DNA of 64,000 bases from Nostoc carneum NIES-2107 (GTDB lineage: Bacteria > Cyanobacteriota > Cyanobacteriia > Cyanobacteriales > Nostocaceae), in the NCBI GenBank assembly GCA_002368155.1, contig AP018180.1, forward strand, positions 2,079,947 through 2,143,946, written 5' to 3'. The position numbers were made by a program, and so were the translations under genes. This document shows positions 1 through 9,125 of the stretch, piece by piece. Position 1 is the stretch's first letter. Each line of letters begins with the position of its first letter. The notes beneath the pieces are model-generated. The model saw nothing but the letters and a program-made list of their open reading frames with translations. It made no database searches and was not told where the DNA came from.

Positions 1-63
1 GCAAGGCACTGCCTTGCCCTCTAGAATATATTGATGTGTCGCAAACATTATTTGATTTGGTAT
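1..63 (-). mobile_element. Truncated MITE-like element, copy A
   Basis: The reverse complement of this stretch matches the left part of the elements at 37283-37383 and 33135-33242. It has the same terminal ATACCAAATCAAA, the same central region (TCTAGAGGGCAAGGC) and the same start of the central palindrome. It is cut by the window edge. No coding capacity; non-autonomous, and no transposase for it is seen in the window. Confidence 0.65.
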
Positions 64-97
64 AAGATGCAAATAACTCTGCATTCCCGAATATGTT

Positions 98-673
98 ATG
101 AGTCTCAGCACCGCTAAACGCTTTACCCTAGCTGAATATCACCGTCTAGCAGAACTCGGCTTTTTTAAGGAAGGTGAACGAGTTGAGCTAATTAAAGGTG
201 AAATAATTAATATGGCAGCAAAAGGTAAACCACATTCTGTATGTCTTACTCGTTTATCTAGAGAGTTATTCCAACTTGTCAAAGAACAAGGAACTATTAG
301 AACCCAAGATCCAATTACTATTGCTGACAACAGCGAACCAGAAGCAGATTTAGTGATTGTACAAAATCGTGCTGACGACTATTTAGCAAATCATCCCAAT
401 CCATCAGACATTTTACTTTTAATTGAGATTGCTGATTCTTCTTTAAAATACGACCAAGAAGTAAAGTTACCCCTTTATGCAGAAGCAGGTATTTCCGATT
501 ACTGGATATTTAATTTAGTAGATAATTATTTAGAATGCTACAGCGAACCTTATCAAGCTGCACAAGGTAAATTTGGTTATCGTCGCAAGCTAATATTTTT
601 GCCTAATGAGTCAGTTAATTTACCAAGTTTCACTGATTTAGTCTTGGAATTATCCAAAGTATTTCCTGGTTAA
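98..673 (+). CDS. Uma2 family putative restriction endonuclease (DUF820)
   Basis: 191 residues, the usual length for the Uma2 (DUF820) family of PD-(D/E)XK-fold proteins that are greatly expanded in cyanobacteria. Visible family signatures: N-terminal FTLAEYHRL; E30 in the VELIKGEI strand; D84 in EADLVIV; E110 followed by K123 in the core; and the C-terminal AGISDYWIFN motif. The predicted role is a DNA endonuclease, but the biological role of these proteins is unsettled. It stands alone with its own downstream hairpin (753-775). A second, divergent Uma2 gene lies at 11183-11761. The family call is safe; activity is inferred. Confidence 0.9.
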   Translation: MSLSTAKRFTLAEYHRLAELGFFKEGERVELIKGEIINMAAKGKPHSVCLTRLSRELFQLVKEQGTIRTQDPITIADNSEPEADLVIVQNRADDYLANHPNPSDILLLIEIADSSLKYDQEVKLPLYAEAGISDYWIFNLVDNYLECYSEPYQAAQGKFGYRRKLIFLPNESVNLPSFTDLVLELSKVFPG

Positions 674-752
674 TCAAGCTGCGATCGCATTTCTCTTGGA
701 AAATCATTTAACTTAAGTCTAAGCTTGTTTTTAAATATATACATTTCTTGTT

Positions 753-780
753 AAAGGGTAAAGCTTTTACCCTTTATTTG
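753..780 (+). terminator. Intrinsic terminator after the Uma2 gene
   Basis: Perfect 10-bp inverted repeat AAAGGGTAAA / TTTACCCTTT with a 3-nt loop, followed by ATTTG. The stem can act in both directions. It lies about 80 bp after the Uma2 stop codon. Confidence 0.55.
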
Positions 781-938
781 TTGTGGGTATATCACCACTC
801 TTGTCAATACGCGATCGCCTGAGTTAAAACTGTTGCAATCTAAATAATCGTCAGGTGTGTTATTCAAGCATAACGCACCTTCAATGCTAATTTTTATTTC
901 TAAAATTTAGAATATTACTCTCATTCATCTTATTTAAA

Positions 939-2039
939 ATGTCTTTATTTAAAAATTTACTCAATCTGCATTCAGCCACTAAACCACTTGAAGACTTTTT
1001 TACTGAGATAGTGGCTTATTTTTTCTCACTCAATAAAGATATTTTAATTGCTTGGCTAAAACAGAATTCAATTATTACTGATGAGAATTATACCAACATT
1101 AAGATTTCAACCCAACAAGAATACAAACGACTGCAAAATCATACACAAGACAGTAGACCAGATATTGTAGTTGAACTATCCAATAGTTTAGACACTCATA
1201 TAATTTTTATTGAATCAAAGATTGGATCTGTGGAAGCAGAAGACCAACTCAAAAGATACGCTGAAATCCTTGATTCTTTACAAATAAAAACCCTGACACA
1301 GAGAAGTTTAATTTATATTACCCGTGACTACGACAAAAAAGATTCTGCCGACATTTTACATTCTTCCGATACAAAATCATTTAATGTACCATTGAATGTG
1401 AAATTTCATCAATTGAGATGGTATCAGTTTTATAGTTTCTTAAAAAACTGTATCACTGATACGCTTGTGAAAGAAATATTAATGTTTATGGAGGTTAACA
1501 GAATGGCTCATACTAATCAGCTTTCATCCCTTGACATATTAACAATGATAAATTTTAATAAAACGCTTAATTTTATGGAATCAACCCTCAGGGATGAAGT
1601 AAGCGATAAATTTGAGAAAGTTTTTGGCAGTGTTCCTAAGGGGTCAGCAAGCTTAACGCAATATGCAGATAAGAGCAGATATATTATATATAAACATTTT
1701 TCTAGTTGGAATTTCTGGTGCGGTCTTGGATATTTTGAGTTAAATCCAGACAGCTTGTCTAAATATCCTTATCTAGGTATATGCTTGGAAGTTTCTCCCA
1801 CATATGTAAAACGTCCAGAAATTATTGAAGCTATGAAAAAAATAGTCGATGAAAATTCTGCAGAGTGGACTCCTCGCAATCTAAATCTTACTAAAGATTG
1901 GTCAAGTATTTTTTATCGCAAAAGCTTGCAAGAGTTTTTATCTGAAGAAAATCATGTGTCTTTTATTAAAAATTATTTTTGTGAATCAATCGAAGCGCTA
2001 GAAGCAGTTAAACAAAATTATAAAGCTCTACCTTGGTAG
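939..2039 (+). CDS. Orphan PD-(D/E)XK nuclease-superfamily protein
   Basis: 366 residues. The N-terminal third carries a PD-(D/E)XK core: RPDIVVEL with D75, then IESK with E92 and K94, followed by Q103 in the DQLKRY helix. This layout fits the PDDEXK_4 group. The C-terminal part (about 180-366), rich in aromatic residues, is not recognised. Proteins of this shape occur as solitary genes near defence and toxin-antitoxin genes; a role in DNA cleavage is inferred. The preceding 200 bp are AT-rich with no convincing operon partner. The gene is lower in GC than the housekeeping genes further right and sits beside a toxin-antitoxin pair and a nuclease pseudogene, consistent with acquired DNA. Confidence 0.7.
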   Translation: MSLFKNLLNLHSATKPLEDFFTEIVAYFFSLNKDILIAWLKQNSIITDENYTNIKISTQQEYKRLQNHTQDSRPDIVVELSNSLDTHIIFIESKIGSVEAEDQLKRYAEILDSLQIKTLTQRSLIYITRDYDKKDSADILHSSDTKSFNVPLNVKFHQLRWYQFYSFLKNCITDTLVKEILMFMEVNRMAHTNQLSSLDILTMINFNKTLNFMESTLRDEVSDKFEKVFGSVPKGSASLTQYADKSRYIIYKHFSSWNFWCGLGYFELNPDSLSKYPYLGICLEVSPTYVKRPEIIEAMKKIVDENSAEWTPRNLNLTKDWSSIFYRKSLQEFLSEENHVSFIKNYFCESIEALEAVKQNYKALPW

Positions 2040-2086
2040 TTCTTATAAAATGACTATTTTAGCCAATCAATATTATAGTAGATAAT

Positions 2087-2350
2087 CTACTCATCTCGAT
2101 AAATATCTCTTCGATGCCCTACTCTGACAACTTTAACTATCAGTACATCATCCTCAATTTCATACAAAACACGATAATTACCAACACGAATACGATATTT
2201 ATCATCGGTATTTTCTAGTTTGACAACGCCACTAGGACGGGGATTTTCAGCCAGTTCTAAAATTTTGTGGTTAATTTTCTCTCGAATCTCGCTAGATAAT
2301 TTCTTTAATTGTTTTGCAGCCCTGGCTGAAATTTCTATTTGATAAGTCAC
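2087..2350 (-). CDS. RelE/ParE family toxin
   Basis: Small basic protein of the RelE/ParE superfamily, probably an mRNA interferase or gyrase-type toxin. Visible signatures: SARAAKQLKKL in the first helix, the middle strand DKYRIRVGNYRVLYEI and the C-terminal VVRVGHRRDIYRD. The open frame runs up to 2380, but the best start is the GTG at 2350. There the GTG overlaps the antitoxin stop codon (GTGA), giving an 87-residue protein that begins at the usual family position and is translationally coupled to the antitoxin. Active-site assignment (R and H/Y near the C-terminus) follows the family and was not tested. Confidence 0.85.
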   Translation of the reverse strand: MTYQIEISARAAKQLKKLSSEIREKINHKILELAENPRPSGVVKLENTDDKYRIRVGNYRVLYEIEDDVLIVKVVRVGHRRDIYRDE

Positions 2351-2553
2351 GATTCTATTTCTTTTTTGTACTGTTCCCAAGTAAGAGTAGGTTCATTTTT
2401 AGCTTCTTCAAAAGCTTTAATATCCTCTTCATCCTCTGCTTTTCTAATATCTAACAGTTCTAAAACATCTTCTAAAGTATCTTCATAAGCTTGTTCAAGT
2501 CTTTCATGGATTGCTTTTAATAATTCTTGTCTTTTAGTTGTAGTTTCCATCAT
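2347..2553 (-). CDS. Antitoxin partner of the RelE/ParE toxin
   Basis: 68-residue acidic helical protein, first gene of a two-gene toxin-antitoxin operon. Two Met codons in tandem (2553 and 2550) are alternative starts. The N-terminal half (KRQELLKAIHERLEQAYEDTLEDVLELLDI) is likely the dimer/DNA-binding part. The acidic C-terminal tail ending in LTWEQYKKEIES is typical of the toxin-wrapping segment of small cyanobacterial antitoxins. Assignment rests mainly on its position and on the GTGA overlap with the toxin. Confidence 0.75.
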   Translation of the reverse strand: MMETTTKRQELLKAIHERLEQAYEDTLEDVLELLDIRKAEDEEDIKAFEEAKNEPTLTWEQYKKEIES

Positions 2554-2576
2554 CTAACCTCTGTAACCATTAATTG

Positions 2577-3375
2577 CTATTCATTCGGTAGTGTTTGCTG
2601 TGCTATTTGCTGCACTTGTGCAACATCTAAGTCTAGCGCCTGTGCTATTTGTTCAACAGTTAACCCTAATGCTAAAAGTCTAGGTACAGCTTCTAATTTG
2701 GCTTTACGTTTACCAGCTTGTTCTCCCTCTTCTATGGCTTCTTGATAAACTCGCGTTTGTTTCAATTCATTTAAGCCAAACATTGCTTCTATCTCCTCTC
2801 GACTCATTTGCGGAAATTTATAAACCAAGATTGTTTCTATTAGTTCTAATAACTGCTGCTGGGGCAATTGTAAACCTACAGCTTGTTTAGTACGGTTAAT
2901 TAACTCTCTGGCAGTGGTAATTGCTGTATCTTCATTCTCAATGATTAATTTTATCGTAGCAATACCGATGGGTAGTGAGGCTACATGACCTAATTCATCG
3001 AGATAAATTCTTGTTACACGCTGACTGGTAAAAAATTCGTGACAATCTTTGATATCTCCTATATCAATACTTCTGCTGGCATAAATAATTACGCCAAGTA
3101 TGTTGAGGTTTATTCTGCCGCAAATATAGAAAGATTTCGGAAATTAGACGTGAGTAAATATCTGCGTCTGGTTGGAATTGGACTTCGACAAAATAAATGG
3201 GATTGTTTGTATCTTGAGTAGGAAGAAATACACCATCAATTCTAAAAGCTGTTTGCTTGACTTCAACTGAAGAAAATTGATAGATATTAGCAGTCTCAGG
3301 TGGGTTACCAATCAGTTCAAAGAAAATACTGGGAACCTCTTGAAATAGTCGATAAAAGATGCTGTCGGTTTTCAC
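2577..3375 (-). pseudogene. Frameshifted Rpn/DUF2887-type PD-(D/E)XK nuclease
   Basis: Originally one gene of about 265 codons starting at the GTG at 3375. The N-terminal part (3375-3064) reads MKTDSIFYRLFQEVPSIFFE and RIDGVFLP...VEVQFQ, the start of DUF2887 Rpn-family recombination-promoting nucleases. The frame then runs into a stop after KPQHTW. In another frame the sequence continues without interruption as VIIYASRSIDIGD..., through IYLDELGH, and into the C-terminal part ending at 2577 (REEIEAMFGL; KLEAVPRLLALGLTVEQIAQ). A small indel near 3090-3105 therefore breaks the gene. The catalytic D and E-x-Q motifs remain in the first fragment. Confidence 0.85.
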
Positions 3376-3423
3376 TCTGAGTTGATATGCACAATTTTTA
3401 GAATGTAATGATGTAGTTTATCC

Positions 3424-4830
3424 TTATCCTTCCTGGGCAATCAAACTTTCCATTGCTTTTTGTAAATCATTAGTAAAATCTGTGACAGCTTGCTTTGCAC
3501 CCACACGATTAGCTTTATACGTTGGATATCTCTCAGAGATAGATATGGGTTCACCTATAGTAATTTTGACTTTTTGTTTACCCAATTGTGGACGACGCAT
3601 GGGGTTATTAGTACCTTGAATTTTCTTCACCATATCTCTTAACAATAAGGTGGTTTCAGCAAACCTTTCTACTGAAGGTTTGTCTTTGATATAGCTACCA
3701 GAAACAGCCACAAAACTTTCCACTAATCGCATGTGCCACATTCTGCGATTTGCTTCTTCGGCAACGCGATCGCCTAAGGCGCGTTCTATGGGAGATAATG
3801 ATTTCAAATCTTTAAAGTCTTCTCTAAAGATATAATTCCAGCCAGCTTGCTCTAAGCGCCGACAACGATCATTCCAAGCACCTTTAGGCGGTAAGTCAAA
3901 ATACTGCTCTGATATTTGTAACGCTACGTGCATCAATGCTTCTAACCTAGCTTTTAAAGCTTCATTGCGATCGCCTCCTTCATGAGATGCAATCATCGCT
4001 TCTGGGAGCTTTTGGTGATAAAAGCGCTTATAGAAGTCTTCCATCAGCGTTAATAAATGTTCTGCCAAAGTCAACAAGCGGGGGTAAAGGGACTCAATTG
4101 TGGCACTATTGCCATTTTCTGAGGGATTTATCGGTAAACCGCTAGCGGCTTCTAATTCGCTGAGAAGTTGTGCGATCGCACTCCAAGGCGCATCAACGTA
4201 ACTATATTTAAGCCCAACTGGTACAATGTAAACCTGCTCAGAGCGTCCAGCTTTGTGCAAATCTTCAGCACACCAAAAGCCTAATTGAGCAATACCTGGT
4301 TCTAAGGGACTCATAATCTCCGATAAACCATTAGTTGCTCCTTCTGGCGCAGCCGCCATTGGTAATTTGCCATTGGCGAATAAATCCCGTGCCGAACGTA
4401 AACCATTCCAGTCGGCTTTACCCCGTTGGATGGGAGTACCGCCTAAATGAGACGCGAGCCAGCCAATGTGTTCACCTGCCCACAGAGGAATGCCGCGATC
4501 ATAGATAAAATGAGCATGAATTGGAGTTTGGATTTTTATATCTTTTTCTCGTGCTATTTTCGGCACAAGTTGCGAAAGTAAGTAGCCTAAACAAAGCGGA
4601 TCTTCTGTTTTTGGGTGGCGAAATGCTAACAAAAACCGAATCTTACCTTCCTGAAACTGACGATAGAGATCAGCTAAAATTTCTACGTTGTCTGCTTCAA
4701 TGTGGGTAATCGCTGTTTTCCAGCTAATTATGCTGGGTAATAACAGATGCGCCGCTTGCAGAAGTAAAGGGTTGAGTTTCGGCGGGATAAATTCTAAAGG
4801 TGGTTGTGCTTGGTAAATTCCGGTAGTCAA
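3424..4830 (-). CDS. PlsC-like glycerol-3-phosphate/1-acylglycerol-phosphate acyltransferase
   Basis: 468 residues, longer than a plain PlsC domain. Acyltransferase signatures: the block I HX4D motif in FRHPKTED near residue 85; a glycine-rich substrate region (LGGTPIQRG); and PEGATNG as the block III EGTR-like motif near 170. It is predicted to acylate a glycerophospholipid precursor at a membrane. The C-terminal 250 residues are largely helical and specific to a cyanobacterial/plant-like subgroup. The start is a TTG at 4830 with an AGGAG Shine-Dalgarno about 9 nt upstream. The exact substrate cannot be told from sequence. Confidence 0.8.
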   Translation of the reverse strand: MTTGIYQAQPPLEFIPPKLNPLLLQAAHLLLPSIISWKTAITHIEADNVEILADLYRQFQEGKIRFLLAFRHPKTEDPLCLGYLLSQLVPKIAREKDIKIQTPIHAHFIYDRGIPLWAGEHIGWLASHLGGTPIQRGKADWNGLRSARDLFANGKLPMAAAPEGATNGLSEIMSPLEPGIAQLGFWCAEDLHKAGRSEQVYIVPVGLKYSYVDAPWSAIAQLLSELEAASGLPINPSENGNSATIESLYPRLLTLAEHLLTLMEDFYKRFYHQKLPEAMIASHEGGDRNEALKARLEALMHVALQISEQYFDLPPKGAWNDRCRRLEQAGWNYIFREDFKDLKSLSPIERALGDRVAEEANRRMWHMRLVESFVAVSGSYIKDKPSVERFAETTLLLRDMVKKIQGTNNPMRRPQLGKQKVKITIGEPISISERYPTYKANRVGAKQAVTDFTNDLQKAMESLIAQEG

Positions 4831-4849
4831 GATATTTTTCTCCTAAATA

Positions 4850-5005
4850 TGGGGGACTGGGGATTGGGGATTAGGGACTGGGGATTGGGATTTTGACTCT
4901 TGTACAGACGCGATTCATCGCGTCTCTCCTGATTCATCGCGTCTCTCCTGATTTATCGCGTCTCTCCTGATTCATCGCGTCTCTCCCGATTAATTGCGTC
5001 TCGCC
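4850..5005 (+). repeat. Heptamer repeats plus five 19-bp tandem repeats
   Basis: 4850-4892 carries GGGGACT/GGGGATT-type heptamers. From 4912 to 5005 there are five head-to-tail copies of a 19-bp unit, GATTCATCGCGTCTCTCCT, the last one diverged. The first copy lies inside the palindrome AGACGCGATTCATCGCGTCT (4906-4925), which recurs at 49718-49737 and, with one base changed, at 20948-20967. The rest of the 4831-5162 gap holds TTCATACTTCAT-type repeats and no gene. Confidence 0.85.
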
Positions 5006-5162
5006 AACTCAGCACTCACAAAGATAAAGCATGAAACTTGATACTTTATACTTCATACCTAATGAAGTGAGTGAAAAAATTGTAGTAATTGCAGCTTTAT
5101 ATTTCATACTTCATACTTCATCCTTCATAATTCATTAAGTATTTTGGGAAAGGGAATAAACG

Positions 5163-6968
5163 ATGCGACTGTCACAAATGTTATTCGTTACACTGCGGGA
5201 TGATCCAGCTGATGCGGAAATTCCCAGTCATAAATTATTACTACGTGCAGGTTATATTCGTCGCATCGGTAGCGGAGTTTATGCTTATTTACCACTGATG
5301 TGGCGGGTATTGCAAAAGGTTTCCCAGATTGTGCGCGAAGAAATGAACGCCACAGGCGCACAAGAATGTTTGTTACCACAATTACAACCTGCTGAGTTGT
5401 GGAAAGAATCAGGACGCTGGGATACTTATACCAAAGCTGAGGGAATTATGTTTTCCCTCATTGACCGTCGAGAGCAACAATTGGGATTAGGCCCCACTCA
5501 TGAAGAAGTAATCACGACGATCGCACGTGATATGATTCGCTCTTACCGTCAGCTACCCCAGCATCTCTACCAAATTCAAACGAAATTCCGCGATGAAATT
5601 CGTCCCCGCTTCGGTTTGATGCGCGGACGGGAATTTATCATGAAGGACGGCTATTCTTTCCATGTGGATGAAGATAGCCTCAAAGCCACTTACCAGGATA
5701 TGTACCAGGCTTACAGCAATATGCTACGCCGTTCTGGTTTGGCTTTCCGTGCAGTGGAAGCTGACTCTGGCGCAATTGGTGGTTCTGGTTCTACAGAATT
5801 TATGGTGCTGGCGGATGCGGGAGAAGATGAGGTTCTCTACACCGAAGATGGCAAATACGCCGCTAATGTGGAAAAAGCTGTTTCTTTAAGCGCCGATGCT
5901 GTCACCTCAAAGTTTACAGCCTATGAGAAACGCGAGACACCAGGAACAGATACGATTGAAACTGTTTGTAAATTCCTCAACTGTTCTCCTACTCAAGTAG
6001 TGAAGAATGTTCTTTACCAAACAGTTTATGACAATGGCAAAACAGTTTTAGTTTTAGTTAGCATTAGAGGCGATCAAGAAGTTAACGAAGTGAAGTTGCT
6101 AAATGAATTAACTAAGTTAGCTGCTAATTATGATGCTAAAACGATTATTGCTTTAACCGTACCCAGCGCTGAAACCCAACAAACATGGGCAGCAAAATCT
6201 CTACCTTTAGGCTATATTGCCCCTGATATTGCTGATGATTATATTCAGGGTAATCAACAAGTAAATTCCAAGTTTTTACGCTTTGTCGATAAAACAGCCG
6301 TTGATTTAAAAAACTTTGTCACAGGAGCCAACGAGACTGGCTATCACGTAGTTGGCGCGAATTGGGGTGAGCAATTTAAGTTACCAGAATTAGTGGTAGA
6401 TATTCGTAAAGCCAGACCAGGCGATCGCGCTCTTCATAACCCAGAGCAAACCCTACAAAGCGCTAGAGGAATTGAGGTAGGACATATCTTCCAATTGGGT
6501 ACGAAGTACTCTGTAGCGATGGGTGCAACTTATACCAACGAACAAGGGGAAGAAAAACCTTTAGTCATGGGTTGTTATGGCGTAGGTGTATCGCGATTAG
6601 CACAATCAGCCGTCGAGCAATCCTACGATAAAGATGGAATTATTTGGCCAGTAGCGATCGCACCCTATCATGCCATTGTCACAATTCCTAACATTAAAGA
6701 TGCTCAACAAATAGAAATCGCCGAAAAACTCTACAAAGAACTAAATCAAGCCGGAATTGAAACCTTACTTGATGACCGCGATGAAAGGGCAGGAGTAAAA
6801 TTCAAAGATGCTGATTTAATCGGTATACCTTACAGAATAGTCACAGGCAGAGCGATCGCCAACGGCAAAGTAGAAGTTGTAGAAAGAGCTACTCGTAAAT
6901 CTCAAGAAATTGACATTAACGAAGTGATCGGTACAATCAAACAGTGGATTACCGAGGCTATAAGCTAG
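5163..6968 (+). CDS. proS: Proline--tRNA ligase
   Basis: 601 residues, the length of bacterial-type class II ProRS with an inserted editing domain. It charges tRNA-Pro with proline in the cytoplasm. Visible: class II motif 1 region ([16 protein letters not shown]), motif 2 ([27 protein letters not shown]), the editing insertion at about 230-390, motif 3 in [12 protein letters not shown], and the C-terminal anticodon-binding domain ([28 protein letters not shown]). The start ATG at 5163 begins [19 protein letters not shown], typical of the family. It is monocistronic and followed by a long stretch of heptamer repeats. Confidence 0.98.
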   Translation: MRLSQMLFVTLRDDPADAEIPSHKLLLRAGYIRRIGSGVYAYLPLMWRVLQKVSQIVREEMNATGAQECLLPQLQPAELWKESGRWDTYTKAEGIMFSLIDRREQQLGLGPTHEEVITTIARDMIRSYRQLPQHLYQIQTKFRDEIRPRFGLMRGREFIMKDGYSFHVDEDSLKATYQDMYQAYSNMLRRSGLAFRAVEADSGAIGGSGSTEFMVLADAGEDEVLYTEDGKYAANVEKAVSLSADAVTSKFTAYEKRETPGTDTIETVCKFLNCSPTQVVKNVLYQTVYDNGKTVLVLVSIRGDQEVNEVKLLNELTKLAANYDAKTIIALTVPSAETQQTWAAKSLPLGYIAPDIADDYIQGNQQVNSKFLRFVDKTAVDLKNFVTGANETGYHVVGANWGEQFKLPELVVDIRKARPGDRALHNPEQTLQSARGIEVGHIFQLGTKYSVAMGATYTNEQGEEKPLVMGCYGVGVSRLAQSAVEQSYDKDGIIWPVAIAPYHAIVTIPNIKDAQQIEIAEKLYKELNQAGIETLLDDRDERAGVKFKDADLIGIPYRIVTGRAIANGKVEVVERATRKSQEIDINEVIGTIKQWITEAIS

Positions 6969-7140
6969 GGACTGGGGACTGGGGACTGGGGACTGGGGAC
7001 TAGGGACTGGGGACTAGGGACTGGGGACTAGGGACTGGGTTCAAAAAACTTCTTCCAATTACCAATTACCAATTACCAAGTACCAATTAAAAATTACCCA
7101 ATCCCCAATCCCCAATCCCCAATCCCCAATCCCCAACCCC
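6966..7140 (+). repeat. Heptamer short tandem repeats (GGGGACT and CCCCAAT)
   Basis: 6968-7037 is a run of GGGGACT/GGGACTA heptamers, followed by CAATTAC repeats and then CCCCAAT heptamers to about 7135. The G-rich and C-rich tracts are roughly complementary and could pair as a long imperfect hairpin. They fill most of the 360-bp gap between proS and the GerMN gene. This is the STRR type known from heterocystous cyanobacteria. No gene is seen here. Confidence 0.85.
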
Positions 7141-7329
7141 CAGATAGGTGACGTAATAAAACTACGAATCTAAAATTAAGGTAGTTACTGCGGAAAGAGA
7201 CATGGCGGCATTGTTGATATAAATAGCCATACTCTGAGTGTTTGGAAACTCCCCAATTAAGTACCAACTTTAATCAGGCTGCTCTTCCCACACAAACCAT
7301 CTCAGCCCTCAGTCAAGCAGGTTTTGAAT

Positions 7330-7935
7330 ATGAAAGACCAATCTAATCGTAATTCTTCCGGTGTAATAGCTGCTGTGTCCGCAGCTGTGGTAGCAGTCAG
7401 TGGCGGCGTTGCTTGGCTTACTTTACACTCCCAAAATCCGCCCACACCTTCCCCAGCTTCACAATCATTAACCCAGCCAGGAAAGCCCTCAACTGTACAG
7501 CCTGGGCAAGAGCAAAGTGCTAATGTCTATTGGCTGAAAGATAATGGCAAAAATTTAGAATTAGCTCCCCAACCAGTCACAATAGCTGCTACTCAACCCA
7601 ACCAAGTTGTAGAAAAGGCTATGCAAAACTTATTAGCAGGCCCAACTGAAGGAGCAGAATCTACCACAATTCCCAAAGGCACCAAATTACTAGGTGTGAA
7701 AGTTAACAATGATGAAGTTCATGTTAATTTATCTGAAGAATTTACCAGTGGTGGTGGTAGCAGCTCGATGATGGGGCGTGTAGGACAAGTTGTCTACACT
7801 GCAACCACAGCAAATCCCACCGCCAAGGTTTACATTGAAGTCAATGGCAAAGAGTTGGATGTGCTAGGTGGTGAAGGCGTAGAGTTACAACAGCCACTCA
7901 CACGTGACCAATTTAAAAACAATTATCCACTTTAG
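7330..7935 (+). CDS. GerMN domain-containing secreted/lipid-side protein
   Basis: 201 residues when started at the ATG at 7330; an in-frame TTG two codons earlier is less likely. One N-terminal membrane segment (GVIAAVSAAVVAVSGGVAWLTL) acts as signal or anchor, then a Pro/Ser/Gln-rich linker, then a GerMN domain (about 95-195). Domain features are VEKAMQNLLAGPTEGAES, IPKGTKLLGVKVNNDEVHVNLS and a final VLGGEGVELQQPLTRDQF. GerMN was named from Bacillus germination proteins, but in cyanobacteria the proteins are periplasmic and their role is unknown. Confidence 0.85.
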   Translation: MKDQSNRNSSGVIAAVSAAVVAVSGGVAWLTLHSQNPPTPSPASQSLTQPGKPSTVQPGQEQSANVYWLKDNGKNLELAPQPVTIAATQPNQVVEKAMQNLLAGPTEGAESTTIPKGTKLLGVKVNNDEVHVNLSEEFTSGGGSSSMMGRVGQVVYTATTANPTAKVYIEVNGKELDVLGGEGVELQQPLTRDQFKNNYPL

Positions 7936-8059
7936 TCAAGAGTCCAGGGTCAAAGGTCAAAATATTAGTATCGGCTGGAAATATGTTGGTTAAACCCGCC
8001 TATACAAGAGTCAAGAACATGGATGTAGAGCTTTTGACTTTTGACTTTTGACTTTTGAC
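7936..8059 (+). repeat. GTCAAAA/TTTGACT heptamer repeats
   Basis: The gap holds GGTCAAAGGTCAAAAT and, at 8033-8059, four head-to-tail TTTTGAC heptamers. The two sets are complementary and may form a hairpin between the convergent GerMN and ArsR genes, possibly ending transcription of both. Confidence 0.6.
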
Positions 8060-8407
8060 TTATCGCTTACCATTCAATAAACGAAAATTATGGGCTTGCT
8101 GTTCTAACCTAGTAGCTAGGCGATCGCAAACCCGATTACATAATTCAAAAATCATTTCGTCTTCCACCCGGTAGTAGGCGCAAGTTCCTTCACTGCGGCG
8201 GCTAAGAATACCTGCTTGCCACATTACCTTCAGGTGTTTTGAGACGTTGGCCTGCGAAGTCTGTGTTGCCTCTACCAACTCTTGCACGCATTTTTCTTCA
8301 TCCCGTAATAAGTGCAACAGCCGAAGGCGCATCGGTTCACTTAACAGACTGAAGTATTCCGCTACTTGTTGCATCACTTCTGGTGGTACAGGCAACACTT
8401 GTTTCAT
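8060..8407 (-). CDS. ArsR/SmtB family transcriptional regulator
   Basis: 115 residues with the complete winged helix-turn-helix: LSEPMRLRLLHLLRDEEKCVQELVEA, recognition helix TSQANVSKHLKVMWQAGIL, and wing RRSEGTCAYYRV. It carries Cys at 40, in the GTCAYY turn and two in the C-terminal helix (FELCNRVCDRL), so either metal or redox sensing is possible. The canonical ELCVCDL arsenic motif is absent. It lies 65 bp downstream of accB on the same strand but has its own upstream region with a dyad (8444-8457). Its target genes are not evident; self-repression is likely by family. Confidence 0.9.
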   Translation of the reverse strand: MKQVLPVPPEVMQQVAEYFSLLSEPMRLRLLHLLRDEEKCVQELVEATQTSQANVSKHLKVMWQAGILSRRSEGTCAYYRVEDEMIFELCNRVCDRLATRLEQQAHNFRLLNGKR

Positions 8408-8443
8408 CAGGATTAACCCGCAAGGACTGAAAATGAGAAAAAA

Positions 8444-8457
8444 ATGACTTGCGTCAT
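8444..8457 (-). promoter_or_regulatory. Dyad upstream of the ArsR-family gene, candidate operator
   Basis: ATGACTTGCGTCAT is an inverted repeat ATGAC-N4-GTCAT lying 37-50 bp before the regulator start. On the minus strand a TATATT-like -10 lies at its upstream side. ArsR-family proteins commonly bind dyads in their own promoter, so this is the best candidate site. Inference only. Confidence 0.4.
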
Positions 8458-8472
8458 AATATAGATTAATAC

Positions 8473-9018
8473 TTAATCAGGGTTAATTCTCATTAAAGGT
8501 TGACCATATTCTACAGGTTCACCATTTTGCACCAAAATTTCCATGACCTGACCTGATACTTCAGCCTCAATTTCGTTCATCAGCTTCATGGCTTCGATGA
8601 TGCAGACTGTTTGACCACTGCGGACGCGATCGCCCACTTCCACAAATGGGGCTTCACCTGGTGCAGGCGCACGGTAAAATGTTCCTACCATTGGCGAAGG
8701 AACTTCTACTAATCTTTTATCAATTGCTGAGGGAGAATTGCCAGACAACTGCACACCAGAACCAGTGGCATTATTATCCAAGACGCGATTTGTAGCCGTC
8801 TCCACTGTCGATACAGTCTGGGGTGCAGCCACTGATGTTAATCCCAAACCAACCACACCGCCTGATGCTGCTTGGCTGACTGACACCATTTGATTGCTAA
8901 AACTTACAGCTTTACGCACTGTCAGCTCAAAGTCTTCGCTTTTGAGCGTGACTTCGGCAATATCTGTTTGTGCAATAGTTGCTAGCAGTTGGCGAATTTC
9001 ATTAAAGTCCAATGGCAC
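8473..9018 (-). CDS. accB: Acetyl-CoA carboxylase biotin carboxyl carrier protein
   Basis: 181 residues, GTG start. The N-terminal helical part binds biotin carboxylase ([18 protein letters not shown]). A linker rich in small and polar residues (40-105) follows, then the C-terminal biotinyl domain (106-180) with biotin-attachment K145 in EAMKLMNE. It carries the activated carboxyl group in the first step of fatty acid synthesis. It follows efp on the same strand with a 107-bp gap, the arrangement usual in cyanobacteria. The gap holds a GGGATT...AATCCC hairpin (about 9068-9080). Confidence 0.97.
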   Translation of the reverse strand: MPLDFNEIRQLLATIAQTDIAEVTLKSEDFELTVRKAVSFSNQMVSVSQAASGGVVGLGLTSVAAPQTVSTVETATNRVLDNNATGSGVQLSGNSPSAIDKRLVEVPSPMVGTFYRAPAPGEAPFVEVGDRVRSGQTVCIIEAMKLMNEIEAEVSGQVMEILVQNGEPVEYGQPLMRINPD

Positions 9019-9125
9019 AGTTTTTATTACCTCGACCTGTACGTAAAGAATAATGTTAAGTGTGGCAGGGATTTAATCCCTAAAATAGGGATTGAAATCG
9101 GGATTACTCTCAAAAGAGATAATAA

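Noticed and set aside
3039-3221. 60-residue plus-strand frame
   Set aside because: It is antisense to the broken Rpn-type nuclease, whose minus-strand frames carry the family motifs.
4912-5005. Tandem 19-bp repeats as a CRISPR array
   Set aside because: Units are directly adjacent without spacers, no cas genes are near, and the unit recurs singly elsewhere.
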